Below, piece after piece: positions 11,907 through 19,140 of a stretch of DNA of 41,883 nucleotides (its first letter is position 1; each line of letters begins with the position of its first letter). The notes below the pieces were generated by a model. The model was given only the letters and a program-made list of their open reading frames with translations, searched no databases and was not told where the DNA came from. A program made the position numbers and the translations under genes. This DNA comes from Bacteroidota bacterium (GTDB lineage Bacteria; Bacteroidota; Rhodothermia; Rhodothermales; UBA10348), in contig JAJCYR010000044.1 of assembly GCA_029262775.1 (NCBI GenBank), positions 1 to 41,883 on the forward strand. The letters run 5' to 3'.

Positions 11907-11925
11907 GCTGGGGGGATAGCCGTAG
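11898..11925 (+). promoter_or_regulatory. Upstream element shared with the decayed lipoprotein copy, copy 2
   Basis: GTAGGGTA, a short spacer and GGGGGGATAGCCGTAG lie 65-90 bp before the lipoprotein start, matching 8032-8055. The element begins inside the last codons of the DUF6880 gene. It is probably part of the promoter region of the lipoprotein / sigma-receptor / FecR run. Confidence 0.45.
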
Positions 11926-11989
11926 TTGATGTGTAAGGCGCGCAGAGAAGCGCGTCAGGATTAATATTTCATCATATCGAATCAAGATC

Positions 11990-13045
11990 ATGAACGCACT
12001 CAAGCATCATTTCCTCTTCATTGCCGTGTTCGCCCTTGGCGTTGTCGGCTGCGATTCCGGCAGCAGCGCGTTGACGTCCGATGAGACGGCTCCGCTTTCC
12101 CTTTCCGTGACGGCCGTCGGCCCGGGTGCGACGACCGCGGCGCTGGGCACGGCGGAGTCCGGTATATCGACCGTGTCCCTGTCCAAATCGGCAGACATCG
12201 AGATTACGCGTGCCCGCTTTCTGGTGCGTACCATTCAGTTCCATGCGGAAGACGATCGGGGTGACGACGGCCGCACGGCCGATTTTCGTACGGCACCGCT
12301 CGTCGTGGATCTGGACCTGACGGGCCTGCCGAGCGAGGTTGAAGTGGGTGAAATTTCACCGGGGACGTACGACAAGGTGAGCTTCCGTATCCATAAGCCG
12401 GAGGGCAATGAGCCGTTGGCGGGGGAATTTGCCGACTTTCGCGATGGCGAGAGTGGGCGTGAGAGGTATTCGGCCATTATTGAGGGATCGTTCGATGGGC
12501 GCCCGTTCGTGTACCGCTTGCGCAAGTCCATGCAGCAGCGAATTGACCTGGATCCGGCGCTCGTGGTGGACGATGCGTTCGTGGGCCCGTTCAACGTAGC
12601 GCTCGAAGTGGATATGAGCCAGTGGTTTGTGGACCGTAACGGCGCTGTGCTGGATCCGTCCTCGGACTCGGAGCGGGTGGCGCAGGAGATTGAGCGGTCC
12701 ATCCGTGAGAGCTTCCGGGCGTTTTCGGACCGTGACCATGACGGACGCAGGGACGACGATGATGACCGGCGCCGCGGGGACGACGGCGACGATGACGACG
12801 GCGATGACGATGACGACGGCGATGATGACGACGGCGATGATGACGACGGCGATGACGATGACGACGGCGATGACGATGACGACGGCGATGATGACGACGG
12901 CGACGATGACGACGGCGATGACGATGACGACGGCGATGATGACGACGGCGATGACGATGACGATGACGACGGCGATGATGACGACGGCGATGACGATGAC
13001 GACGGCGATGATGACGACGACGACTCCGAAAACGACAACAACTGA
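11990..13045 (+). CDS. DUF4382-like lipoprotein with long Asp-Gly tail
   Basis: This is a 351-residue lipoprotein. The signal peptide MNALKHHFLFIAVFALGVVGC has its lipobox Cys at position 21. Residues about 60-240 are beta-rich, with ITRARFLVRTIQFHAED, APLVVDLDLTGLP and ISPGTYDKVSFRIHKP, resembling DUF4382-type domains. From about residue 250 to 347 the protein is almost only Asp and Gly, encoded by tandem GAY/GGC units, and ends SENDNN. Such a tail should be unstructured and bind divalent cations. The gene precedes the sigma-receptor gene by about 120 bp and is likely in the same regulon. It has a decayed paralogue at 8056-8291. Confidence 0.8.
   Translation: MNALKHHFLFIAVFALGVVGCDSGSSALTSDETAPLSLSVTAVGPGATTAALGTAESGISTVSLSKSADIEITRARFLVRTIQFHAEDDRGDDGRTADFRTAPLVVDLDLTGLPSEVEVGEISPGTYDKVSFRIHKPEGNEPLAGEFADFRDGESGRERYSAIIEGSFDGRPFVYRLRKSMQQRIDLDPALVVDDAFVGPFNVALEVDMSQWFVDRNGAVLDPSSDSERVAQEIERSIRESFRAFSDRDHDGRRDDDDDRRRGDDGDDDDGDDDDDGDDDDGDDDDGDDDDDGDDDDDGDDDDGDDDDGDDDDDGDDDDGDDDDDDDGDDDDGDDDDDGDDDDDDSENDNN
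12779..13029 (+). repeat. Tandem GAC/GAT-GGC repeat encoding the Asp-Gly tail
   Basis: About 250 bp consist of 15- and 18-base units of GAT/GAC codons ending in GGC (DDDDG and DDDDDG). The repeat contains no stop in several other frames, which creates long spurious Ser-, Thr- and Arg/His-rich reading frames on both strands. Copy number should vary between strains by slippage. Confidence 0.9.
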
Positions 13046-13125
13046 CGTGGGGTGAACGAACGGCTGGATCTGACCGCCGTGACATCCGTAATGGACTCGT
13101 ATGTCACATGGCCCGGCACACCAAC

Positions 13126-13155
13126 AGCAGCAGAGCGCAACCGCGCTCTGCTGCT
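13126..13155 (+). promoter_or_regulatory. Strong hairpin just before the sigma-receptor start
   Basis: AGCAGCAGAGCGC at 13126-13138 and its perfect reverse complement at 13143-13155 form a 13-bp stem with loop AACC. The hairpin ends 10 bases before the ATG at 13166. No T-run follows, so it is not a classic terminator. It could attenuate read-through from the lipoprotein gene or hide the ribosome-binding region. If the alternative GTG start at 13052 is used, the hairpin would be inside coding sequence. Confidence 0.55.
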
Positions 13156-13165
13156 CCGCTCGTTA

Positions 13166-16100
13166 ATGACCCACAGCGCGTACGACTTCGTTTCTGCCCG
13201 CATCCGGGCCGGTGACCGCGAGGCCTTTCAGATGTTTTTCCACGACGCCTATCCACAGGCCGTGCGCTTCGCACAGAGTCGGCTCGGCAGCCGGCAACTG
13301 GCAGAAGACACAGCGCAGGACGTGTTCGTGCGCATCTGGGAAGATCGGCAGCGTATTGCGCCAGACAAGTCACTGAAGGCGTACGTGTTCAAGCTGGTTG
13401 CAAACGCGGTCATTGATCACTACCGGCACGAGAACGTGAAACAGCGACACGCCGAACATTTGTTTGCAGATGGGTCCGCCTCGACGCCCGCTTTCGACCC
13501 GTTGCACGAGGAGGAGATTCTGCGCGCTATTGACAATCTGCCCGAAAAAGAAAGTACTGTCTTCCGGCTGAACCGGTTTTCCGGGCTTACCTATGCCGAG
13601 ACGGCCAAGTATCTCGGTGTATCTCCCAAAACAGTCGAAAAGCACATGTCGCGCGCTCTCGCCAGACTCGGCACATCGCTTCGCGACTTTCTGGTGCTCG
13701 TTTTCGTCCTCATGACGCTTGCGTTGGCCGGAGCGGCGCACGGGCAGGATCGGGGCGCGGCGGTGGCATGGGCGGAGTTCGGTACAATGCACGTAACCAT
13801 CATGCTGGAAGGAATGCCGCTGCGCGACGCATTGAACCGGGTGGCGGAGCACGTCGGCGCGGGCGTTGTGTACGACGACGGTATGGTCGATGCCCGGGTC
13901 GTCGCCGCCCACTGCCGGGCCTGCCCGCTCAATGAGCTTCTGCGCGATATACTTGTGCCGCATGGACTTGAGCATGAATTCATGGAAGGCCCGGTAATTG
14001 TTGTCGTGCGCGGCACGGCACGCCGCGTGACGGGGCGAATTGTGGATGCCCAGACCGGCGAATCGCTACCCCTGGCCCAGGTCTGGAGCGGATCTGTGGG
14101 CGATGTGGCAGATGATGAGGGCCTGTTTTCTCTCAGGATTCCACCGACGGGGGCCACGAATGTGACCATCAGCTATATGGGATATGAGCATCGGACGGTG
14201 CGGGTGGTGCCGGGGGATACGGGTCGTATGGGTACGATTGCGCTCATGCCGCGCACCATGGTGGTGGGCGAGGTGACGGTACTTGCCGAGCCGGTAATTC
14301 CCATTTCGGGCAATGGGGGCGGTGCGAGAGTGATGGGCAGCGGGACAATGGGCCACATTCCATCGGTCGGCGGGGGCGATCCGCTTCTGGCCATGCAGAT
14401 GCTTCCGGGCCTCGACAATACAGGCGAGCGGGCCGGTGAGCTGTTCATTCGGGGGGCGACGCCGCGCACGAATCTGGTGACGTGGGATGGCATTCCTATT
14501 TTCAGCTCAGACCATTTTTTCGGGATGATTTCCACGTTTTCGCCGCAAGCAGTCGGCGAAGCGAGGATGTATCCGCGGGGTGTACCGGCGCATTTGGGGG
14601 GGCGTGCTGGGACCGTCGTGGAACTGGAGTCTCCTTCCGGGCTCGGGAATCCGCAGGTGCTGGGGCACTCGTCGGTGCTGGTCTCCGGTGGCAGTATTCG
14701 TGTACCGCTGGGCCGGCGGGTAGGGGGCTGGATATCGGCCCGCCGGTCGACGCCGGCCATTGAGCAGCAGACGGCGTACAGTTCGTTTTTTGACAGCGCT
14801 ATCGGGGAGGCGTTCGAGGCGAACAGGCCGGGCTTCACGTTCACCGATGTGAGCGCGCGCCTTGATGTGCTACCGGCCGAGGGGCATCACGTATCGCTCA
14901 GCCTGCACACAAGCAATGACGGCCTGGATCGCAATACGGATGAGGTGTTCAGGCAGCTTGCGCTCGTCAACGTACAGACCGAGGAGGAAGAGGATGAGAA
15001 CGACAATCGGGGGCGGGGGCGCGGGCGCGACGGCGACCAAGACCGGGACGGGGATGACGCCGATGACGCCGATGACGCGCGGGACGACGCCGATGACGCG
15101 CGGGACGATGCCGATGACGCGCGGGACGATGCCGATGACGCGCGGGATGATGCCGATGACGCGCGGGATGATGCCGATGACGCGCGGGACGGCGACGACC
15201 CAATGCTGGTTGAAACGCGGGTCACCGAGCGCGAGCAGACGAACAACGATTGGAATTTGAAGGGTGCCGCGCTGAACTGGACGGCGCGCTGGACGGCGGG
15301 ATTACCCATGCATGTGCAGCTGACCCACTCCCGGTCGGAGAGCGCCTATGTGGCAGATTTGTCCGAATTTGAGAGCGATACGCTGGCGTTTTCGGAGCTT
15401 GTGGACCGGCGTCATTCGATAGAGCAGCAGGCCGTTCGTGTCCGGCAGGAGCTGCTGTCGGCACTGGGGAGCACGACGGTGGGCGCGTTTTATGAAACCT
15501 CGCGGTCCGCCTTCGACGTGGTGAGCCTCGTCAACGAGGAGAGTGCACGCGATTCCACTGCCCGTCAGGATATGGAGCTCGTCGGATGGCACGCCGCACA
15601 GGAGGTGGACCGCGGGTGGCTTCGCGTGCAGGCGGGCCTTCGGCTGACGCGTCTCTCCACGAACGCCACGTGGTATGCGGCTCCGCGGTTGGCGGCCAAT
15701 CTGAAACTTTCACGCCATCTCTCGGCGCAGATATCCTGGGGGCAATACTACCAGTACATGCTCCGATCGCTCGATTCCGACATCCTGATTGAGCGCCGTG
15801 ACAATTGGGCGCTGATTGGTCCGGGGCAGGAGCCAGCGCGATCGCGCCAGGCGGGAGCAGCACTGGTGGCAAGTGGCCGGCTCTGGAGCGTGTCGACCGA
15901 CATTTGGCGCCGCACAAGCCGCGGCGTACCGGTGCTTCCGGAGGCCATGCCGCGCGCGGACGTTGCGCCGTTCAGCGGGGACGATACGCGCGCAGTCGGC
16001 GTGGATGCAGGCGGTCAAGCGAGCATCAACGGCGTCGTGGCGCTCGTCTCCTACACGTATACAATAAGCGAGGTGAAAAGCGGCGAGTTTCCGGCCATAG

Positions 16101-16519
16101 GCTGGTTCAGTGCGTTGTCCGAGCGCCCACACGCCGTGAAAGGCGTGCTGTCGGCGCCGCTTGGGCCCGTGAGGGTGGGCGCGTCCTATTCGGTGGCAAG
16201 CGGCCGGCCCGTTGGCGTTCTCGTCGACGCACGGCGCTTCGTTTCCGCCGATGGTTCGCAGCTGCTCGGCAGCGCCGCCGCGTCGCTCGCTGGCCAGCGC
16301 CTGGCGCCGTACCGCCGGTTGGATGTCGAACTGGAATGGACGCGCCACGTCGGGGCGTTGGATATCGCGGCGTCTGTATCGGCCGTGAACGTGTTGGACC
16401 ACCAAAACGTGCGCTACCAGCGCATTGTGACCGATGGCACGTCGGTGCTGCTCCGCGATGTGGCTATGCTTGGATTTACCCCGACTGCCTCGCTACGAAT
16501 TGGACTATTCAGGCCGTAA
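13166..16519 (+). CDS. ECF sigma factor fused in frame to an STN-type TonB-dependent receptor
   Basis: One open frame of about 1117 residues has two parts. Residues 1-176 are a FecI-like sigma factor: region 2 (DREAFQMFFHDAYPQAVRFA, DTAQDVFVRIWEDRQ) and region 4 (LPEKESTVFRLNRFSGLTYAETAKYL, VSPKTVEKHMSRALARL). With no stop, RDFLVLVFVLMTLALAGAAHGQ then forms a signal-peptide core and cleavage site (about 173-194). After it come an STN domain (about 208-283), a carboxypeptidase-regulatory-like domain (about 288-375), a TonB plug (GGGDPLLAMQMLPGLDN, FIRGATPRTNLVTWDGIPIF) and a beta-barrel with an Asp-rich repeat in a loop. An in-frame ATG at 13646 (MSRALARLGTSLRDFL) could start a receptor with its own signal peptide. 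The frame is open upstream to a GTG at 13052; I use the ATG at 13166. fecR follows after 2 bp. A lost stop codon cannot be excluded from the sequence. Confidence 0.85.
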   Translation: MTHSAYDFVSARIRAGDREAFQMFFHDAYPQAVRFAQSRLGSRQLAEDTAQDVFVRIWEDRQRIAPDKSLKAYVFKLVANAVIDHYRHENVKQRHAEHLFADGSASTPAFDPLHEEEILRAIDNLPEKESTVFRLNRFSGLTYAETAKYLGVSPKTVEKHMSRALARLGTSLRDFLVLVFVLMTLALAGAAHGQDRGAAVAWAEFGTMHVTIMLEGMPLRDALNRVAEHVGAGVVYDDGMVDARVVAAHCRACPLNELLRDILVPHGLEHEFMEGPVIVVVRGTARRVTGRIVDAQTGESLPLAQVWSGSVGDVADDEGLFSLRIPPTGATNVTISYMGYEHRTVRVVPGDTGRMGTIALMPRTMVVGEVTVLAEPVIPISGNGGGARVMGSGTMGHIPSVGGGDPLLAMQMLPGLDNTGERAGELFIRGATPRTNLVTWDGIPIFSSDHFFGMISTFSPQAVGEARMYPRGVPAHLGGRAGTVVELESPSGLGNPQVLGHSSVLVSGGSIRVPLGRRVGGWISARRSTPAIEQQTAYSSFFDSAIGEAFEANRPGFTFTDVSARLDVLPAEGHHVSLSLHTSNDGLDRNTDEVFRQLALVNVQTEEEEDENDNRGRGRGRDGDQDRDGDDADDADDARDDADDARDDADDARDDADDARDDADDARDDADDARDGDDPMLVETRVTEREQTNNDWNLKGAALNWTARWTAGLPMHVQLTHSRSESAYVADLSEFESDTLAFSELVDRRHSIEQQAVRVRQELLSALGSTTVGAFYETSRSAFDVVSLVNEESARDSTARQDMELVGWHAAQEVDRGWLRVQAGLRLTRLSTNATWYAAPRLAANLKLSRHLSAQISWGQYYQYMLRSLDSDILIERRDNWALIGPGQEPARSRQAGAALVASGRLWSVSTDIWRRTSRGVPVLPEAMPRADVAPFSGDDTRAVGVDAGGQASINGVVALVSYTYTISEVKSGEFPAIGWFSALSERPHAVKGVLSAPLGPVRVGASYSVASGRPVGVLVDARRFVSADGSQLLGSAAASLAGQRLAPYRRLDVELEWTRHVGALDIAASVSAVNVLDHQNVRYQRIVTDGTSVLLRDVAMLGFTPTASLRIGLFRP
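15062..15187 (+). repeat. 21-bp tandem repeat encoding DDADDAR in the receptor
   Basis: Six 21-base units encode DDADDAR, preceded by an Arg/Gly/Asp stretch (DNRGRGRGRDGDQDRDG). The insert lies between barrel strands of the receptor, where extracellular or periplasmic loops are expected. Units differ by a few silent C/T changes. Confidence 0.88.
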
Positions 16520-16521
16520 CC

Positions 16522-17547
16522 ATGAAAGAAATCACCCCCTCAGAGCAGGAATTGCTGGCCCACCTCTTCGATGGCAGTCTGTCGGCGAGAGAGCACCACA
16601 TGCTTGAGGAGCGCATGCGGGGCGATGCGGACCTCGCGGAGACGGTCCAGACCGTCCGTCGACTGGCAGAAATCATTCCTCCCGTGGACACGGATGCCGT
16701 TCGGGTGGCCGTCACGGAAGAAGATACGCGCGCGGCCTGGAAGCGGGTGGAAGCGCGGCTTGGGCGACCAGCGTCCGCGGCCCTGGCTGCCGCCGAGCGG
16801 CCGCGCGCCACGATCTACCAACTTCGCTGGATGGCCGCCGCGGCTTCGGTGGTCTTACTCGCTGTGTTCCTGTCGCTGCTGCTGCGGCCCACCCGAGCTC
16901 CCGAATGGGAAACGATTGTCGCAGCACGGGGCGAAATCCGGACGGTTACGCTCGGCGACGGCTCGCGCGTGACCATGAATGCCGACAGCCGTTTGGAGCA
17001 TGCCGTGACGCGTGGCGCACAGGCGCGGCTTGTGCGACTCGAAGGCGAGGCGCGTTTCGACGTGGCGTCGGAGTCGGACGGGCGCGCATTCGTCGTGGAG
17101 ACCGGCGAGGCGCACATTCGTGTTCTCGGGACCGAATTCTCGGTGCGTGCACGGGGCGAGGTAACCTCAGTTTCCGTGCACGAGGGGCGTGTGGCGGTGG
17201 AAACGGCCACCGAAGCCCGCGAACTCGCCCCGGACGAGGCCGTCGAGGTGCGCCGCGGCGAGCCGGTACGAGCGCTTACGGCGGAGGTTGCCCGCGCAGC
17301 CGATGACTGGATGCGCGGTGTGCTCACCTTTCAGCGCGTTCCCCTCGCAGACGCGCTGGCCGATGTCGCGCGCACGTTCGATGCCGACATTGCGCTTTCC
17401 GGCTCGTGGGCGGGCACGGAAACCGTGTCCGGTTCGTTTCCCGGACACGACGTCAATGAAGTACTCGGCAGCCTGTGCCGCATTTATGCCTGCCAGGTCC
17501 GGACGCGCTCAGCCGGGGCCGGGCGTGGGTTTGACCTGGTGCGTTGA
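16522..17547 (+). CDS. fecR: FecR-family anti-sigma / signal transducer
   Basis: This is a 341-residue inner-membrane protein that passes the signal from the receptor to the sigma factor. Residues 1-100 form the cytoplasmic anti-sigma region (EQELLAHLFDGSLSAREH), followed by one transmembrane helix (about 103-121). The periplasmic FecR domain contains GEIRTVTLGDGSRVTMNADS and GEARFDV, typical of the family. The C-terminal segment LTFQRVPLADALADVARTFDADI is an STN/DUF4974-like fold matching the receptor's STN domain. It starts 2 bp after the sigma-receptor stop and is surely co-transcribed. Confidence 0.93.
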   Translation: MKEITPSEQELLAHLFDGSLSAREHHMLEERMRGDADLAETVQTVRRLAEIIPPVDTDAVRVAVTEEDTRAAWKRVEARLGRPASAALAAAERPRATIYQLRWMAAAASVVLLAVFLSLLLRPTRAPEWETIVAARGEIRTVTLGDGSRVTMNADSRLEHAVTRGAQARLVRLEGEARFDVASESDGRAFVVETGEAHIRVLGTEFSVRARGEVTSVSVHEGRVAVETATEARELAPDEAVEVRRGEPVRALTAEVARAADDWMRGVLTFQRVPLADALADVARTFDADIALSGSWAGTETVSGSFPGHDVNEVLGSLCRIYACQVRTRSAGAGRGFDLVR

Positions 17548-17593
17548 CGTGCTCGGTGGCCGACGGCTTGGCGGGCGTACAAGGAACTTGTGC

Positions 17594-17622
17594 ACAGTAT
17601 TGTCATCAAACGATGACAGTAT
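17594..17622. promoter_or_regulatory. Probable vapBC operator
   Basis: TGTCATC (17601-17607) and GATGACA (17612-17618) form a 7-bp inverted repeat with a 4-base spacer. ACAGTAT flanks it as direct repeats at 17594 and 17616, starting 22 bp apart. The site lies 20-50 bp before the antitoxin start, where VapB-VapC complexes normally bind to repress their own operon. Confidence 0.6.
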
Positions 17623-17642
17623 CCGTGCGCAAAACCCATCCA

Positions 17643-17846
17643 ATGGCCATGCGAACGACCATCAATCTTGATGATGACCTGCTTGCCGAAGCGACGCAAC
17701 TTCTGGGAATCACAGAAAAAGCTGTACTGGTCCGCGAGGGCTTGAAATCACTTATCGAGCGGGAGAGCGCCCGTCGGTTGGCTGCGCTGGGTGGCAAGGC
17801 GCCTGATATGCAGCCTATCGCACGTCGACGCAGTGTTCAGGAATGA
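17643..17846 (+). CDS. vapB: VapB-type antitoxin
   Basis: This is a small antitoxin of about 67 residues. MRTTINLDDDLLAEATQLLG is the ribbon-helix-helix DNA-binding start of the VapB/DUF2191 group, and the C-terminal half, rich in Arg and Ala (ESARRLAALGG, then IARRRSVQE), should bind the toxin. Starts at 17643 and 17649 are both possible, two codons apart. The stop overlaps the toxin start (ATGA at 17843-17846), so the two are translationally coupled. Confidence 0.88.
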   Translation: MAMRTTINLDDDLLAEATQLLGITEKAVLVREGLKSLIERESARRLAALGGKAPDMQPIARRRSVQE

Positions 17847-18199
17847 TTCTCGTTGACACCAGTGTTTGGATTGAACACTTTCGGACGGGCCACTCCGGGC
17901 TTGCCGACCGTCTTTGTGAAGATCGCGTTCTCACACACCCGTATATCGTTGGTGAATTGGCGTGCAGAAACCTTCCTGATCGTGATCGGATATTGCAGCT
18001 ACTGGATCAACTCCCGACGTGTCCGGTTGCTTCGACGGTAGAAACGAGGTTCATGATTGAACGGTTATCACTATTTGGTTCCGGGCTGGGCTGGGTAGAC
18101 ATCAACCTGCTTGCTTCCATGCGTCTCATGAGTGGGGGTGATTTGTGGACACTCGATAAGAGGTTGTCGGAGACGTGGAAGCGAGTGGTAGACTATTGA
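17843..18199 (+). CDS. vapC: VapC-type PIN-domain toxin
   Basis: This is a PIN-domain ribonuclease of 118 residues, the toxin of a type II pair. The four acidic metal-binding residues are visible: D5 (ILVDTSVW), E38 (IVGELA), D86 (GWVDINLLAS) and D105 (LWTLDKRL). The length is somewhat short for the family (usually about 125-140) but no motif is missing. Known VapC proteins cut tRNA or rRNA; the target here is unknown. It lies directly downstream of fecR, so it was probably acquired independently of the receptor locus. Confidence 0.92.
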   Translation: MILVDTSVWIEHFRTGHSGLADRLCEDRVLTHPYIVGELACRNLPDRDRILQLLDQLPTCPVASTVETRFMIERLSLFGSGLGWVDINLLASMRLMSGGDLWTLDKRLSETWKRVVDY

Positions 18200-18234
18200 A
18201 CCCTGATTTACTGAACTCCCGAACTTGCAAACCC

Positions 18235-19140
18235 ATGCGTCACACTTTTCTTTCGTCCCTGCTTCTTCTGCTCGCGGCGTCCCTCGTCTGGGCCGCCTGC
18301 GGCTCATCGTCTTCCGATACCAACAACGAGGCCCAGGTACCAGTCTGGATACCGGTTGAGCACGTGAATTCCGACGGCGGCGAATCTTGGTATTCCCGCA
18401 ACGCAGACGGCACCATGATCCTGTTTGGACGCAACGCCGATGGCTGGTTCCGCCATACCGTCTATGAAATGCACCGCGATAGCACGGGAATATGGGGCGA
18501 TGCGGCGGTAGCGCCGTTCTCCGGCACCTGGAACGATCGTGGCGCGCGTTTCTACCCGCAGCTCGACGGCGTGATATTCAGCAGCGACCGGCCGGTATCG
18601 GCGGGCGGTGAAGCGGGCGACTTCAACCTGTGGGTTACCATGCATGATGGCGAGTCGTGGACGGAGCCCGCGCCCATGGCCGCGCTGAACTCGGATGCGC
18701 ACGACTTTCACGCTTCTGTGGCCAGTTCGGGCGCCGTCTATTTTGCGTCGCGTCGTGAGGGTGGACGAGGCAACGCGGACATCTACCGGGGCGAACTGAC
18801 CGCGACGGGCTACCGGGTGGAGCCGGTTCCGGGGGCGGTGAACAGCGCCCTTTCTGAGAGCGACGTGTTTGTGGACCCGGACGAACGCTTCATGATTCTG
18901 ACCCGCACGGATGATCCCCGCGGTCTCGGGGGCGATGATCTTTTCCTCTCCGTGAACGAAGGTAGGGTGTGGTCGGAGCCCGAGTGGCTCGGCCCTCTCG
19001 TGAACACGTCCGAGTACGAGTACGGCGCGTGGATTGCCGACACGGGCCGCCTTTACGTCACGACGCACATGAACGGCGAGTCCGACATCATGGAAATTCC
19101 GGCCCGCGACGTGCCACTTCTGGCCCCGTTCTTCCCGTGA
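18235..19140 (+). CDS. PD40-type beta-propeller lipoprotein
   Basis: This is a 301-residue protein with a lipoprotein signal peptide (MRHTFLSSLLLLLAASLVWAAC; Cys at 22). The mature part has repeated propeller blades typical of PD40/WD40-like proteins, such as GVIFSSDRP, GAVYFASRREGGRGNADIY and ERFMILTRTDDPRG. The Ser/Asp-Arg turns resemble TolB-like or OmpA-associated propellers. Its last codon overlaps the start of the histidine kinase (GTGA at 19137-19140), so it is co-translated with a two-component system and may act as its periplasmic sensor or target; that role is inferred from coupling alone. Confidence 0.8.
   Translation: MRHTFLSSLLLLLAASLVWAACGSSSSDTNNEAQVPVWIPVEHVNSDGGESWYSRNADGTMILFGRNADGWFRHTVYEMHRDSTGIWGDAAVAPFSGTWNDRGARFYPQLDGVIFSSDRPVSAGGEAGDFNLWVTMHDGESWTEPAPMAALNSDAHDFHASVASSGAVYFASRREGGRGNADIYRGELTATGYRVEPVPGAVNSALSESDVFVDPDERFMILTRTDDPRGLGGDDLFLSVNEGRVWSEPEWLGPLVNTSEYEYGAWIADTGRLYVTTHMNGESDIMEIPARDVPLLAPFFP

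Noticed and set aside
12779..13029. Possible CRISPR or satellite array in the repeat region
   Set aside because: Units are simple coding repeats without unique spacers.
12235..13203. Ser-rich, Arg/His-rich and Thr-rich long frames across the Asp-Gly repeat
   Set aside because: GAC/GAT/GGC repeats contain no stops in other frames; the Asp-tailed lipoprotein frame has the signal peptide and the domain.
15805..16519. Plus-strand frame extending upstream of FecR through the receptor barrel
   Set aside because: Its in-frame extension is a shadow of the receptor; FecR starts at the ATG at 16522.
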